Shown: positions 1 to 7,712, counted from the first letter of the stretch. The stretch: 23,217 bases of DNA from Sphaeroforma arctica JP610 (GCF_001186125.1 NW_014040503.1:162371-185587), one strand, 5' to 3'. Translations and numbers: made by a program. The notes: generated from the letters alone by a model not told the origin.

Positions 1-983
1 TGATTACCGAAACCCGGATCCCCGTACTTTTCAATCGGGTTTTGGATCGTAACTACCAACCGTGCCCATGCACTGGGTTGGTCGAGACGAAGACGTCTAC
101 TGGTGTGAAATTGGGACCAAACGCGGTACGAACCCCAACCAAGGTTTCAAACCACGTGCCGCAGTATGATTTCGTGCCTACGGCTAGTGGTGTTGCAACC
201 CAAACTGGCTATCGCGTTGCTGGTACTACCAGGACCAAAGTGCATCTGTACAGCTCGTGTCGAGCCCTGACCAACAAGGACGTGGAGGAAACTTCCGTCA
301 CTGAAACTACTGACTTGTGCAGAACATGCATGTTGAAGCAGCCCGTGGCTGAACAGAATTTGTCGAGTAGCAGTGTTGGTTCTGAATATAGGGCTGAGGG
401 TAATATTGAAACTGAAGTTCAAGCCACAGCTGGCCGCAATGTCTATGATGAAGATGATGATATCGACAGTGTACTCGCGGAGCTGGCTGCAACCCCAACA
501 ACAAACGTTCCCCAGGCTCGAGTAAACGGTACGTCACCCTTGGTTGGTCAGTCACGTATGGGGTATCGTATTAGCAGTGCAGCCAAGGGCAAGGTGCACG
601 CTAATCCCGCATGTGGTTCACTTAAGAACAAGCAGGTACTCGGAGTGGTTATAACGGAAACAACCGATCTGTGTAAGAAGTGCAACCTTATCACCCCTGA
701 TGTGCAAATGCTACCAGTAGGCTCCGAAGATAACGCTTACGTTAATGAGGCATTTAACGTAGAGTCACCAAACGTCCCAACTCAAGTACCGGTGGTGGAT
801 CTTACGCGTGAACCAACAGCTACTGTTACAACGACCGTCCAGTCTCGCACGGGATACCGTATTGCCGGCGCCACCAAGGGTAAGGTTCACATTGCTATGA
901 CGTGTGGATCCATTAAGAACAAGTCCCTAGACGAAGTCGCGGTAACCGGCACAACCGATCTGTGTAAGAAATGCAACAAATGA
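1..983 (+). CDS. Protein with three HxxxxC...CxxC putative zinc-binding repeats (5' end outside window)
   Basis: The frame is open from the first bases of the window. The first in-frame ATG lies deep inside the protein (at 327), so the true start is upstream and the visible part is about 326 residues. Three units of about 42 residues (near 210-333, 558-687 and 849-978) share the pattern GYR followed by KVH, four residues, Cys, about 20 residues, then TTDLCKKC or TTDLCRTC. One His and three Cys per unit in constant spacing suggest a small zinc-binding fold. The linkers are acidic and Thr/Val/Pro-rich and look disordered. Residues at the window edge (ITET) resemble the end of a further unit. 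I do not recognise a named family; a nucleic-acid or protein-binding zinc module is an inference. AATAAA follows at 1,042. Confidence 0.75.
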   Translation, partial: ITETRIPVLFNRVLDRNYQPCPCTGLVETKTSTGVKLGPNAVRTPTKVSNHVPQYDFVPTASGVATQTGYRVAGTTRTKVHLYSSCRALTNKDVEETSVTETTDLCRTCMLKQPVAEQNLSSSSVGSEYRAEGNIETEVQATAGRNVYDEDDDIDSVLAELAATPTTNVPQARVNGTSPLVGQSRMGYRISSAAKGKVHANPACGSLKNKQVLGVVITETTDLCKKCNLITPDVQMLPVGSEDNAYVNEAFNVESPNVPTQVPVVDLTREPTATVTTTVQSRTGYRIAGATKGKVHIAMTCGSIKNKSLDEVAVTGTTDLCKKCNK

Positions 984-1041
984 TTGGAGTATGGGGTTGG
1001 GGGGAGTGTGTTGTTATCCACAGTTAAACATCAAAAATATC

Positions 1042-1047
1042 AATAAA
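1042..1047 (+). terminator. AATAAA polyadenylation signal of the HxxxxC/CxxC gene
   Basis: AATAAA lies 59 bases after the stop codon, before the telomere-like spacer. Confidence 0.5.
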
Positions 1048-1089
1048 CTAACTCTACATGAAATTAAATGAGCTTGCTAATGTTACGTC

Positions 1090-1290
1090 GGGGGTTAGGG
1101 TTTAATTTGGTCGGTGGAACAATTTTCGTGTACTAAGGTTAAAACCCTAAACCCTACACCCCTAAACCCTAAACCCTAAACCCTTCTAATCCCCACAATA
1201 AACCCCAACCCCAGAGACCCTACACGTACACCCAAACCCCCAATTTGGACCATAAGGGGAATACTACGTGTTAAACCCTAAAACCCTAAT
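1090..1290. repeat. Telomere-like CCCTAAA tracts in the spacer
   Basis: The 458-base spacer 984-1,441 holds no gene. It contains GGGTTAGGGTTTAA at about 1,092-1,105, a run of CCCTAAA units with minor variants at 1,139-1,185, and a further AAACCCTAAAACCC near 1,274. Both strand orientations occur. The unit matches the TTTAGGG-type telomere repeat, but the tracts are short and interrupted. Confidence 0.7.
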
Positions 1291-1386
1291 TAGGAGATAA
1301 CTGGTCTTTGGGTGTGTCGTGCGAGGTGGACTGCCTAAGCCACACCCTCCGTTTGTGATGGGTGGTCAACGGTTCAGGGCTGATCC

Positions 1387-1457
1387 GTGAACCTCCCATT
1401 ATTTAGCTACTTCAAGTCACAGTCGGTTGAACCATTCGTAAATGCACCACTATATAA
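1387..1457 (+). promoter_or_regulatory. GTGAACC element plus TATA box for the F-box/LRR gene
   Basis: GTGAACC is at 1,387-1,393 and TATATAAG begins at about 1,451. The TATA box is about 67 bases before the ATG at 1,517. The same pair of elements recurs before other genes in this half. Confidence 0.6.
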
Positions 1458-1516
1458 GAAGTAGTCGCGCGTTCACACTTTCCACATCACTTGGACATTA
1501 TCACTTCAACTTAATT

Positions 1517-2395
1517 ATGTTTCTTCAGCCATCTCGTATCGAAACTGTCGGTAGCGACATTTTTTCAATCATCATGTCGAAACTGACAATCGTCGATGTC
1601 CTTGAGCTTCATGCTACATGTCGCAACATTCAGAAATTGAACCTTGTACGCCAGTATCTTGACGGGGAACTGGCCTTTCACTGTACCGAAAAGTTTCGCA
1701 ACCCTGAGGTTTGGGACTCGATTTCTAAGCTGGGTCTGACCCGAGTGTGGATTAAATCGTACAGCAGCGCTGCTTCACTATCTGGTATCTCGACCCTGAC
1801 AAACCTGAAAACGGTACGTCTTGAAAATCGTGGCTCGGTCAGCGACTCCGTCAATTTATCAATACTCTCGAAACTAACATCACTGGAAAACCTCGATTTG
1901 ATCGGTATCCGCGCGTGCAAGGGGTCTTTGCGAGACCTCCACCAGTTGAAGCAACTTGAACTTAGCGACTGTCCATTTGACGTGGACCCTATCATCAGGA
2001 GTTTGGGGGGTCTGGTTAATTTGCGCCAATTGTGCCTAGACGAATCCGGGGCGGAGGACGAAGGTGACTATCTGGATTTGGAGTCCCTGTCTCGTTTGAA
2101 CCAGTTAACGAAGCTCGAAATTACTGCCAACGACCCCCGTGTATCGGTGGAACCATTGACGGGATTGCGCAATTTGGAACATCTGGAATTGCACAGTATG
2201 CACATTCTAGACTACGAAATGCTCGGACACCTGATTAATCTGAAGACCCTAGTGTTGTCGAATGCCGAATACGTGAAACACGGTGAGTATTCTGTTGACT
2301 TCCGTCTATGTAAAAACCTGGAATCTCTAAACATATCCGAGGATGATGATTTAGAGGACTGTTTGTTACCAGAAGGATTTGTTAATAAAGTTTAA
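1517..2395 (+). CDS. F-box-like leucine-rich-repeat protein
   Basis: The protein has 292 residues. The frame is open from 1,442, but the TATA box (about 1,451) lies inside that extension, so the ATG at 1,517 is the likelier start. Residues 8-45 (IETVGSDIFSIIMSKLTIVD, then VLELHATCRN) resemble an F-box. From about residue 85 there are 7-8 divergent leucine-rich repeats of roughly 22-25 residues with L..L..L.L spacing, for example LTNLKTVRLEN, LTSLENLDLIG, LRNLEHLELHS and LINLKTLVLSN, ending in an acidic tail. By family knowledge, F-box/LRR proteins bring substrates to SCF ubiquitin ligases through Skp1. Here a virus-like gene could redirect host SCF to new targets (inference). The LRRs are far more diverged than those of the gene at 7,921, so the two are not recent duplicates. 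The F-box call is weaker than the LRR call. Confidence 0.8.
   Translation: MFLQPSRIETVGSDIFSIIMSKLTIVDVLELHATCRNIQKLNLVRQYLDGELAFHCTEKFRNPEVWDSISKLGLTRVWIKSYSSAASLSGISTLTNLKTVRLENRGSVSDSVNLSILSKLTSLENLDLIGIRACKGSLRDLHQLKQLELSDCPFDVDPIIRSLGGLVNLRQLCLDESGAEDEGDYLDLESLSRLNQLTKLEITANDPRVSVEPLTGLRNLEHLELHSMHILDYEMLGHLINLKTLVLSNAEYVKHGEYSVDFRLCKNLESLNISEDDDLEDCLLPEGFVNKV
2384..2389 (+). terminator. AATAAA overlapping the end of the F-box/LRR gene
   Basis: AATAAA lies just inside the coding end, three bases before the stop codon, so the 3' untranslated region would be very short. Confidence 0.45.
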
Positions 2396-2733
2396 TCGAA
2401 TCATGTATGAGCTTTAATACTGTATAACACTGTGAATTGATAAACGTTGATACGTTAGTAACTCCGCAGAACAGATGAACCCTGTAAACGGAGAATACAC
2501 TTGAATGTTTAAAAAAGGAAAGGCAGCGCCAGGGGTGGGATTAAACACTGCCAAAAGAGAACAACCCCTACCCAAACTTTAAACCATTGAGTTCGGGTGT
2601 TGTTGCTACCTTTAAAGGTTGTCGTTCACAAGATTCCCGTGTACGAAACGAAATCGTTTTAGAAATTGGGGTTGTTGTTTTGATGTTTATTCATGTGCTA
2701 AAATATCTCTATGTGTCGTCGAACCCTGAACTC
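2396..2733. other. Spacer between convergent genes, no gene seen
   Basis: This is a 338-base AT-rich stretch between the ends of two convergent genes. An open frame starting with TTG at 2,587 crosses it but overlaps the opposite-strand gene and has no promoter or recognisable domain. I see nothing else in it. Confidence 0.5.
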
Positions 2734-2739
2734 TTTATT
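2734..2739 (-). terminator. AATAAA polyadenylation signal of the minus-strand small paralogue
   Basis: On the minus strand AATAAA occurs 25 bases beyond the stop codon at 2,764. Confidence 0.5.
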
Positions 2740-2763
2740 GGTAAACACCTAAAACCACTGGTT

Positions 2764-3234
2764 CTACTCACCAAATGTCGTGGTTATGGCTTTTATATAG
2801 TACTCATACATTTTACGCCCAAATCGGTCAATCATGTGGTTGATTCGTGGGGCGCTCGGTGAATCTAGTCCACATTCCAACAACACACACGCAATCCCTA
2901 ATTCGGTCGTTTCGAATAGGGCGTGATTTGCAGTAATGATATCAAGTAGGAGAAGGATCCTCGGTAGCGGCTTCCCGATGGACTTATCCGTCCGAATCGT
3001 CTTGGAAATCAGTGCTACAATATCGGGTGCAGGCTCGTACGGCTCGTCGGCCCCGTGTAGTAGAACGTCAATCATGTACCAGTAACAGTAGTCGGTGTTT
3101 GCCGAACTCAGGAGAACTCGCAGCATTGTTTCGTGCATACCAAAGAACACGTGGTCTCTTATCCCGAAGTACGTTTCACACGTCTGGTCGCACACACAGT
3201 GTTCGTTGTCTCCATTTTCGCGGTGGTGGTTCAT
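2764..3234 (-). CDS. CxC-domain small paralogue A (unknown function)
   Basis: The protein has 156 residues, is intron-free and starts with ATG at 3,234, about 75 bases after a minus-strand TATA box. It is a diverged member of a three-copy family in this window, with the genes at 6,964 and 10,995. Shared landmarks are CVC at residues 13-15, a His near 34, DYCYWYMIDVLL at about 48-59, IVALISKTI at 72-80, a hydrophobic LLLLDIITANHALF at 94-107 and a VLLECG segment at 117-122. Most of the body looks alpha-helical. The CxC plus His could bind a metal, but this is inference. No known domain is recognised. It shares a divergent promoter region with the RING gene at 3,517. Confidence 0.75.
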   Translation of the reverse strand: MNHHRENGDNEHCVCDQTCETYFGIRDHVFFGMHETMLRVLLSSANTDYCYWYMIDVLLHGADEPYEPAPDIVALISKTIRTDKSIGKPLPRILLLLDIITANHALFETTELGIACVLLECGLDSPSAPRINHMIDRFGRKMYEYYIKAITTTFGE

Positions 3235-3304
3235 ATTTCAGCTAGCCTTTTGTTGTTGTTGTTGTTACAATAGAAACTGAACCCCACCAATAGTGAGCTG
3301 GTGC

Positions 3305-3420
3305 GTTTTATACCCACCCTTCGGATGATCCATGACCGATCCGTCCCGATCCGTGAACCCCCCAATCCCCGACCCATAAAATTTTTGCCACGCCAATACT
3401 AAGACCGATTAGTATAAAGG
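3305..3420. promoter_or_regulatory. Shared divergent promoter: minus TATA, GTGAACC, plus TATA
   Basis: On the minus strand GTATAAAAC covers 3,305-3,313 for the gene ending upstream at 3,234. On the plus strand AGTATAAAG covers 3,411-3,419 for the gene at 3,517. One GTGAACC (3,353-3,359) lies between them, 40 bases from the first TATA and about 52 from the second. CCGATCCGT is repeated just before it. Confidence 0.6.
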
Positions 3421-3516
3421 GTGCTGGCACGCCCAGGGTAGTTTCACATTCACACACTGACCATTGTGAACCTATTATATACATCTAAAGTTTAGTATAC
3501 TTGTTCCGCCGAAATC

Positions 3517-4494
3517 ATGGAAGCCATCACCCAGCCGACTGCAACAGCAACCTTGACAGAGTCTATAACGCAGAGTCCGAGTGGATTAGTGACCTCTGCC
3601 GATCAGACCTCTGGGCTTACGGTTGCTATGGAAACGCTTGGAATGGACACTGTGAATAGGACACCGGGACTTGGTGACCCGTCAATCAACCCGATCGTGG
3701 ACTCGGACCGAATTGCCCATGACGACGAGCATCATCGGGTAACACTCAACATTGACGATATCCGCGACCAGCTATTTACCTGTGGTGTGTGTGTACGGGT
3801 ATTTGAGGATGTTACGACAACTATGTGCTGTACGTTCATCCTGTGTGTTGCCTGTGTTAATCGACTAGGTGAACGCACTTGTCCCAATTGTCGTAACGAC
3901 AACCTGAGTCTTACTCGAAACCCAATGGCCAAGCACGTCTTGCAAGTGTTTGAATATACGTGCCCCAAGTGCTCTCAGCACTTAAATCCCATTACAAGTG
4001 ACGGTCACGTCTGCTTTGCACCCCCGGTAACATCGATAGTTGTCCCGGATACTACTGTCATCGACCCTAACATGTATGATGATGTACCGGCGTCGCCAGA
4101 GAACATACCATCATCCCCAATGTATGTTCCTACATCCCCGGTGTATACATCTACAACCTCTGACGGCTCAAGTAGTGATTCCCGAACCACTACTCGTTAC
4201 CCTCCTCTGCGTAGAAGGGGAGCATTAACTTACCGGAAAATTGCTCTTCCACCAACCCACGAATTTGCTCGACTAGTCAACAAATGCCTCCAACCAACAG
4301 TTATCATACGGAGCAAGTTGCACGACCAGCACGAATGGATCATCTTTGAGTTCCGCAAGCTTGGGTTGGGTGATTCAACTATTGCTGCATTTGTACGCCA
4401 GCGACATAGACTTACCCACGTGATTAGCGGTAGGGCTGTCCGATGGGTGGACGGAGCTACCATCCTTGCGTTGGAACGCGAGCTGTTAAATTAA
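3517..4494 (+). CDS. RING-like plus zinc-finger protein with CTD-like heptads
   Basis: The protein has 325 residues with a start 105 bases after a TATA box. The N-terminus (1-70) is Ser/Thr-rich and looks disordered. Residues 89-125 form a RING-like domain (CGVC, then an ILCVAC segment, then TCPNC) whose ligand set is a variant of the usual C3HC4. A second finger follows at 149-166 with pattern C-x2-C-x11-H-x-C, an arrangement reminiscent of SIAH/TRAF-type E3 ligases. Residues 190-210 are three consecutive Ser-Pro heptads (VPASPEN, IPSSPMY, VPTSPVY) that resemble the RNA polymerase II CTD repeat in shifted register. A basic LRRRG patch and a folded-looking C-terminal region (about 235-325) follow. 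The neighbour at 5,056 has the same RING-finger layout. A role in ubiquitination is inferred from the domains; targets are unknown. Confidence 0.8.
   Translation: MEAITQPTATATLTESITQSPSGLVTSADQTSGLTVAMETLGMDTVNRTPGLGDPSINPIVDSDRIAHDDEHHRVTLNIDDIRDQLFTCGVCVRVFEDVTTTMCCTFILCVACVNRLGERTCPNCRNDNLSLTRNPMAKHVLQVFEYTCPKCSQHLNPITSDGHVCFAPPVTSIVVPDTTVIDPNMYDDVPASPENIPSSPMYVPTSPVYTSTTSDGSSSDSRTTTRYPPLRRRGALTYRKIALPPTHEFARLVNKCLQPTVIIRSKLHDQHEWIIFEFRKLGLGDSTIAAFVRQRHRLTHVISGRAVRWVDGATILALERELLN
4084..4146 (+). other. Three CTD-like Ser-Pro heptads within the RING protein
   Basis: These bases encode VPASPEN, IPSSPMY and VPTSPVY back to back (residues 190-210). The RNA polymerase II CTD consensus YSPTSPS, read from its second residue, is SPTSPSY. 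The third heptad matches it at P, T, S, P and Y, and the second at P, S, P and Y. Confidence 0.6.
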
Positions 4495-4498
4495 TAAA
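4493..4498 (+). terminator. AATAAA overlapping the stop codon of the RING gene
   Basis: The TAA stop codon (4,492-4,494) runs directly into AATAAAAG. Confidence 0.5.
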
Positions 4499-4513
4499 AG
4501 CCTTAATATTAAT

Positions 4514-4640
4514 AAACCCCTAAACCCTATTGTGTTGACAAGAGCAATAGTATTTGTAAACCCCTAAACCCTATTGTGTTGACAAGAGCAATAGTATTTG
4601 CAAACCCCTAAACCCAAACCCTAACCCAAGCCTTAATAGC
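4514..4640. repeat. 44-bp tandem repeat with telomere-like ends
   Basis: Units begin at 4,514, 4,558 and 4,602, a period of 44 bases. Two are complete and nearly identical, and the third is partial. Each begins with AAACCCCTAAACCC, continues with TTGTGTTGACAAGAGC and ends in AATAGTATTTG. The third runs into more AAACCCTAACCC. A related TTGACAAAAACCCT follows near 4,664. The rest of the 561-base spacer to 5,055 holds no gene, only the promoter described separately. Confidence 0.8.
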
Positions 4641-4830
4641 AATAGAACCCCAAACCTTACATATTGACAAAAACCCTAATGTTAATAAAACCTCAAACCC
4701 CATATATTCATTAGAGTAATCATGGTACTGAAAAGAGTCAAATCGCTTCAAGTCCCACCCCTAGTTTGATGATACTGAGCCTATTCTTTTTAAATCTGGT
4801 GTAGGGGGGTTGACCATTCAGCCTTGCGTC

Positions 4831-4943
4831 GTGAACCGTCCCGCTCGAACCCATACTTCTATCGCCTCAATTCATTCCTACCGCCCCCTTTTAGCCACCA
4901 CTATCTGACCTTGCGCTTTTCTAGGTCTTGGTGGCGTATAAAA
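4831..4943 (+). promoter_or_regulatory. GTGAACC element plus TATA box for the second RING gene
   Basis: GTGAACC is at 4,831-4,837 and GTATAAAA at about 4,936-4,943, some 120 bases before the ATG at 5,056. The distance between the two elements (about 98 bases) is longer than at the other promoters. Confidence 0.55.
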
Positions 4944-5055
4944 CAAACCCACCCGTTTGGTTAAGTGACACACATCCGCCTTGCACATTCAACAAGCAAC
5001 GCAGACAAGCCTCCAAGTAACGGTTAATCTACTTTTCCTCCACCCTCTCTAAACT

Positions 5056-6459
5056 ATGGCGTATCAACGAGTCTCTGTACGTACACGCGGCGGTAAAGGT
5101 GAAGACTTACACGGTGAATTGTCAAGTCCCAATTCCCCAGTCCACGACCAACCCTCAACACCCACATCCTTTTACCCGGATAACATGGCTGATGAAATTC
5201 TACCACTTAATTCCACCGAAAACATGCATAGTCTTGCATCCACCTTTCCTTCTCACCCTACAAAAGTATCGATGACCAGCCTGTCCGACTCATTGCCGGA
5301 CGCCCAAGAGTTTACGTATACCACAAACATGGACGTGATGGATCTGCAAGTCGATGAACCACTGCTGCCGTATACGGTGCCATCTACACCCAACGCCAAC
5401 TCTAGTGTGGATGACCGTACTGGCCCAACTGAGAGTCCCCTTATCGATAGCGACTATAGCGTTCCGGTCAACGATATACGCAACCTATTCCGTTGCAACA
5501 CGTGCAAGATTGTTACACCGGACGTAGGTTTATGGTCCAGCTGTGCCACCAACGTGTGTCGTGCGTGCTCTAAGACACTGGTGCTTACCAACAACCAGTG
5601 TACCAACTGCTCTGATCAGGACTGCCATATTGTATACGAATCACCCCTGGCAGCCAAACTAATTGCGCTCCTGGACCGTACGTGTAGCCAATGCAATGCG
5701 ACTACGAACCCAATTGTCGAGTTGAACCACGTGTGCGTATACGACTGCGCCAGTCTCCACTGCATCCCCGGAGAGTATGAGATTGAGGTTGCTACCAAGG
5801 GTGAGTGTACAATTGATGACTCTGATATGCCGAGGTCGGATGTGCTTGTGGGTGCAGCCGTTCGTCTTAGTGGACACGTGTACACTATAATAGCACACGC
5901 TACAGACCAGGAGTATGTAATACTGGAACAACTGGACTCAAAGGTACGGTTCAAGATGCACGTACACTCAGCTTTGCACTTGTACTACAATACTAGAGTC
6001 GTGTCGAAAACCCCCAACCCCAAGAAAGACAGTCGCCGCAAAAAACGGCCATCCAAGTCCGTGGTAATGGCTCCAGGTGCAGATGCACATCAACAGCAGC
6101 CAACCCGTACACACTCTTCAGACAGCAGTGGACCCGATAATAAAAGGCTCGCTAAGCCACGCACTCGGTTCCGTACTATTCCGCTACTTAAACAGACCAA
6201 GCTACATAGGGCTGTTACCGGATGTCGTCTGTCTGAAGAGGCCATCAATGCTATACACGAGCCCACTCCCGGCTATGTGTGGCGTGTCGAAGCACCAGAG
6301 CAGAGAGGTGATACGATTCGGTACAGGGCAATTATGATGTCTATCGATGACAACAAGCCCCTCCCACATCATCGTTCGTTGAACATTGTCGGTTTTGGCC
6401 CTAGTTCCTATATCCCCGGCAGCAAATACAAAAAGTCCGTGTCGACCCGTGACCTCTAA
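5056..6459 (+). CDS. RING-like plus zinc-finger protein with basic patch
   Basis: The protein has 467 residues. Residues 1-130 are low-complexity and rich in Ser/Thr-Pro (for example SPNSPVHD and STPTS). Residues 147-185 are RING-like (CNTC, then NVCRAC, then QCTNC). The finger at 210-227 is C-x2-C-x11-H-x-C, with the same spacing and almost the same linker length as in the gene at 3,517, and both are preceded by a DIR.LF segment. The two are therefore diverged tandem paralogues. Here a further region (about 230-315) with beta-rich character follows, then a basic KKDSRRKKR patch (323-331) that could act as a nuclear signal, a Gln/His/Ser-rich linker and a distinct C-terminal region (about 380-467). 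The variant RING ligand pattern is shared by both paralogues, so it looks like a subfamily trait. E3-ligase-like function is inferred. Confidence 0.8.
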   Translation: MAYQRVSVRTRGGKGEDLHGELSSPNSPVHDQPSTPTSFYPDNMADEILPLNSTENMHSLASTFPSHPTKVSMTSLSDSLPDAQEFTYTTNMDVMDLQVDEPLLPYTVPSTPNANSSVDDRTGPTESPLIDSDYSVPVNDIRNLFRCNTCKIVTPDVGLWSSCATNVCRACSKTLVLTNNQCTNCSDQDCHIVYESPLAAKLIALLDRTCSQCNATTNPIVELNHVCVYDCASLHCIPGEYEIEVATKGECTIDDSDMPRSDVLVGAAVRLSGHVYTIIAHATDQEYVILEQLDSKVRFKMHVHSALHLYYNTRVVSKTPNPKKDSRRKKRPSKSVVMAPGADAHQQQPTRTHSSDSSGPDNKRLAKPRTRFRTIPLLKQTKLHRAVTGCRLSEEAINAIHEPTPGYVWRVEAPEQRGDTIRYRAIMMSIDDNKPLPHHRSLNIVGFGPSSYIPGSKYKKSVSTRDL

Positions 6460-6500
6460 ACCCGTTTTAACTTTGGAATCCCAAGCATCGTAGTTTGTTT

Positions 6501-6506
6501 AATAAA
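6501..6506 (+). terminator. AATAAA polyadenylation signal of the second RING gene
   Basis: AATAAA lies 42 bases past the stop codon, directly before a tandem repeat block. Confidence 0.5.
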
Positions 6507-6513
6507 ATGTTTA

Positions 6514-6660
6514 TTTTGAATAACCTTTGCGTCGTACCATGTTTAACACTATGTTTGTTTTGAATAACCTTTGCATCGTATCATGTTTAACACTATGTTT
6601 GTTTTGAATAACCTTTGCGTCGTACCATGTTTAACACTATGTTTGTTTTGAATACTAGCC
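6514..6660. repeat. 44-bp tandem repeat, three copies plus a partial fourth
   Basis: Units begin at 6,514, 6,558, 6,602 and 6,646. Each starts TTTTGAATAACCTTTGC and continues with TCGTACCATGTTTAACACTA; copies differ at only a few positions. The sequence is unrelated to the repeat at 4,514, yet the period is the same and the position just downstream of a RING gene is the same. Confidence 0.85.
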
Positions 6661-6699
6661 ATTGCATCTACACAACTACCGGTAAGTGTTTATGATGCA

Positions 6700-6765
6700 A
6701 ATAAAACCGGGTTGACAAAAACCCCAACCCCCGAATCCGTAATAAAACCGGGTTGACAAAAACCC
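6700..6765. repeat. Two direct copies of a 41-base spacer repeat
   Basis: AATAAAACCGGGTTGACAAA, followed by AACCC, begins at 6,700 and again at 6,741. TTGACAAAAACCC also occurs near 4,664, so it is a recurring spacer word of this half. Apart from this, the 44-bp block and the TATA box, the spacer 6,460-6,963 holds no supported gene. Confidence 0.7.
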
Positions 6766-6884
6766 TCGCCCGCGAATATAGTGCTCATTTGCACTACATG
6801 TATTGCCGTGTCCACGAAACAATCATGTTCGGTCAACCCACCCACTCGCAGCGCTAAAATCCTAAAATACACCATGGGTTAGGT

Positions 6885-6894
6885 GCATAAAAGG
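6885..6894 (+). promoter_or_regulatory. TATA box of small paralogue B
   Basis: GCATAAAAGG lies 79 bases before the ATG at 6,964. No exact GTGAACC is present upstream; GGTCAACCCACCC at about 6,831 is the nearest related word. Confidence 0.5.
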
Positions 6895-6963
6895 GGCGTA
6901 CTCTTTGGGTGAGGACATTCATAACCGTTTTGCACATACATCTAAAACTGTTGACCAAACAAA

Positions 6964-7467
6964 ATGATTGGATACACAAGCCCACCGATCCCTCTCGTCG
7001 CCGCCAAACACGGCCCTGATTGTTTTTGCGGCGATAGGGCTGCTACAGCGACACTGGCCGACAAGCGCAACCATCAAATATACGAGAAACGGCATTTATT
7101 TCTGTATCTGCTTGCGCGTGACAACATGACAACCCCGTGCTACTGGACGATCGCGGACACCTTAATGAAGGCTGCCGACAATGTATTGGATCTCGACGCC
7201 GAGTTGGTTGGTTATATATCACACCGCATCTTCCAAATGTCCCAGGAGGATACCGTGTTGCCTATGATGGTGTTTGTCTTGGCTGACGTAGTGATAAACA
7301 ATGCCGACAGGTTCAAGGCTCACGATCTTGGTTCACTGTTTAACCTACTTTCACGTGGTAAAGACTCGGCCGAACACATTCTTCGCGTACAACGCACTTT
7401 GGACAATATCTGTTTGAAGCTGGTTGTCCACGTTGCAACGACGAACATCGGTGAACTCCATATCTAA
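6964..7467 (+). CDS. CxC-domain small paralogue B (unknown function)
   Basis: The protein has 167 residues. It aligns along its full length with the first 150 residues of the gene at 10,995 and more weakly with the minus-strand gene at 2,764. Landmarks are CFC (20-22), a HQIYEKR segment (37-43), CYWTIADTLM (59-68), LDAELVGYISHRI (77-89), PMMVFVLAD (100-108, identical in the 10,995 gene), NNADRF (112-117) and RGKDS (131-135). The pattern suggests a helical domain with a possible CxC metal site. No known family is recognised. Unlike the 10,995 protein it has no RING, so it could be a stand-alone form of the same adaptor (inference). Its 3' flank shares a 23-base identical block with the LRR gene downstream. 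Confidence 0.8.
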   Translation: MIGYTSPPIPLVAAKHGPDCFCGDRAATATLADKRNHQIYEKRHLFLYLLARDNMTTPCYWTIADTLMKAADNVLDLDAELVGYISHRIFQMSQEDTVLPMMVFVLADVVINNADRFKAHDLGSLFNLLSRGKDSAEHILRVQRTLDNICLKLVVHVATTNIGELHI

Positions 7468-7513
7468 GTCTATTTTTCCAGTTCGCGTGCGAGGAAGACT
7501 GAATCTACTATTA

Positions 7514-7577
7514 CCCCAAAATATTCTGCGACGAACGATAGCCACAATAAAAAACATTATACTTACATTTTATTGAA
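7514..7577 (+). terminator. Shared 3' flank with AATAAA (copy 1)
   Basis: The 23 bases 7,514-7,536 (CCCCAAAATATTCTGCGACG, then AAC) recur exactly at 9,121-9,143. Both copies are followed by ACAATAAA (AATAAA at 7,546 and 9,152) and then TTACATACATTTTATT or a close variant, which is a polyadenylation signal on the other strand. It looks like a reused gene-end module. Confidence 0.65.
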
Positions 7578-7660
7578 CATACATTACACAGGTGTTGGGG
7601 GTTTGTTGGAGTGACAAGTTGGCGGTTTTAATGTACCAAATTATATAGACGCTGACCCCG

Positions 7661-7712
7661 ATCCTAAACCCTAAACCTTCTTTAACGACAAAAAACCCTA
7701 TAACCCCAAACC
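7661..7712. repeat. Telomere-like CCCTAAA tract
   Basis: CCTAAACCCTAAACC occurs at about 7,671-7,685, followed by ACGACAAAAAACCCTA. The spacer 7,578-7,920 otherwise holds only the promoter described next. Confidence 0.6.

Noticed and set aside
2587-2862. Plus-strand frame of 91 codons
   Set aside because: It starts with TTG, lacks a TATA box at the usual distance, overlaps the better supported minus-strand gene and shows no domain.
4514-6660. Possible CRISPR-like arrays
   Set aside because: The 44-bp units are directly tandem with no spacers, and the context is eukaryotic.
6690-6875. Minus-strand frame of 61 codons
   Set aside because: It overlaps the direct repeats and the promoter of small paralogue B and has no recognisable features.
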